6,475 bases of DNA from Candidatus Methylomirabilota bacterium (GTDB lineage Bacteria; Methylomirabilota; Methylomirabilia; Methylomirabilales; JACPAU01): NCBI GenBank assembly GCA_023249205.1, contig JAHFDC010000052.1:1-6475 (forward strand), given 5' to 3'. The notes under the pieces are model-generated. The model saw only the letters and a program-made list of their open reading frames with translations, made no database searches and was not told the DNA's origin. Position numbers and translations under genes: made by a program. The first letter of the stretch is position 1; the number at the start of each line of letters is the position of its first letter. This document shows positions 6,363-6,475 of this stretch, piece by piece.

Positions 6363-6475
6363 GTGACCGGCGCCGCTGACCTGCATCTGCACTCCCACTA
6401 CTCCGACGGCTCCTTCGCCCCGGCAGAGGTGGTCCGGCGCGCTGCCGCCGCCGGCCTCGCCGCCATCGCCCTCAC
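6363..6475 (+). CDS. PHP-domain phosphoesterase, N-terminal fragment
   Basis: The 37 complete codons visible carry the N-terminal signature of the PHP family: DLHLHSHYSDGS at residues 6-17, with His8 and His10 as metal ligands, then the P-x-E-V-V-x2-A-x2-AGL-x-AIAL pattern that precedes the next metal-binding motif (usually TDHD), which lies beyond the window. PHP proteins are metal-dependent phosphoesterases; the short stand-alone ones with this exact opening include the YciV/RNase AM type that acts on nucleoside 3',5'-bisphosphates and short RNA. PHP domains also occur in polymerase III alpha and histidinol phosphatase, but the very N-terminal position and sequence fit the stand-alone type. 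An in-frame TGA at 6321-6323 and no other start codon before the motif make GTG at 6363 the only reasonable start, although it has no clear ribosome site. It is 31 bp after the ATPase stop with no terminator between, so cotranscription is likely. Confidence 0.85.
   Translation, partial: MTGAADLHLHSHYSDGSFAPAEVVRRAAAAGLAAIAL

Noticed and set aside
1..6475. Mobile elements, CRISPR repeats, tRNA genes or a defence system
   Set aside because: No transposase or recombinase motif, terminal repeats, regularly spaced repeats or tRNA-like cloverleaf was seen; all coding space is filled by ordinary intact genes with similar composition.

Overview
This 6.5-kb window is GC-rich (roughly two-thirds G+C by eye), gene-dense bacterial chromosome. 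It holds six protein-coding genes, two of them cut by the window edges. I see no tRNA or rRNA gene, insertion sequence, CRISPR array or integration scar. The gene set (bacterial-type glutamyl-tRNA synthetase, MalK/UgpC-type ATPase, GAF hybrid kinase, TenA-like protein, MOSC protein, PHP protein) suits a free-living, high-GC bacterium of the proteobacterial, NC10 or Rokubacteria kind. That placement is a guess from composition and gene style; no lineage marker settles it.

Layout: four genes run on the minus strand. In transcription order they are a soluble GAF-GAF hybrid histidine kinase (5035 to 2849), gltX (2772 to 1327), a TenA/PqqC-superfamily protein (1114 to 437), and a MOSC-domain protein whose C-terminus is lost at the left edge (338 to 1). 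Two genes run on the plus strand, divergent from the kinase: a UgpC/MalK-type ABC ATPase (5240 to 6331), then 31 bp later a PHP-domain phosphoesterase cut by the right edge (6363 onward). The kinase and the ATPase share a divergent intergenic region of about 200 bp.

Regulation readable from sequence: the ATPase gene has a near-consensus sigma70-type promoter (TTGACC, 17 bp, TATGAT) at 5150-5178. A second good promoter on the minus strand has a perfect TATAAT that contains the TAA stop codon of gltX. It points at the TenA-like gene, 200 bp downstream, across a GC-rich inverted repeat. So gltX and tenA-mosc look like separately started units although they are codirectional. The kinase has no ATG or GTG near its start and most likely begins at a TTG behind a strong GGAGG.

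How the genes work together: gltX is housekeeping translation. The kinase is an orphan hybrid sensor whose output partner is not here. The ATPase would energise a sugar or glycerol-phosphate-type importer, but its permeases and binding protein are not in the window. The TenA-like and MOSC proteins may form a small cofactor or sulfur-metabolism unit. I found no convincing undescribed system. The most useful leads are the departure of the TenA-like protein from the usual thiaminase residues and the promoter built into the gltX stop codon.
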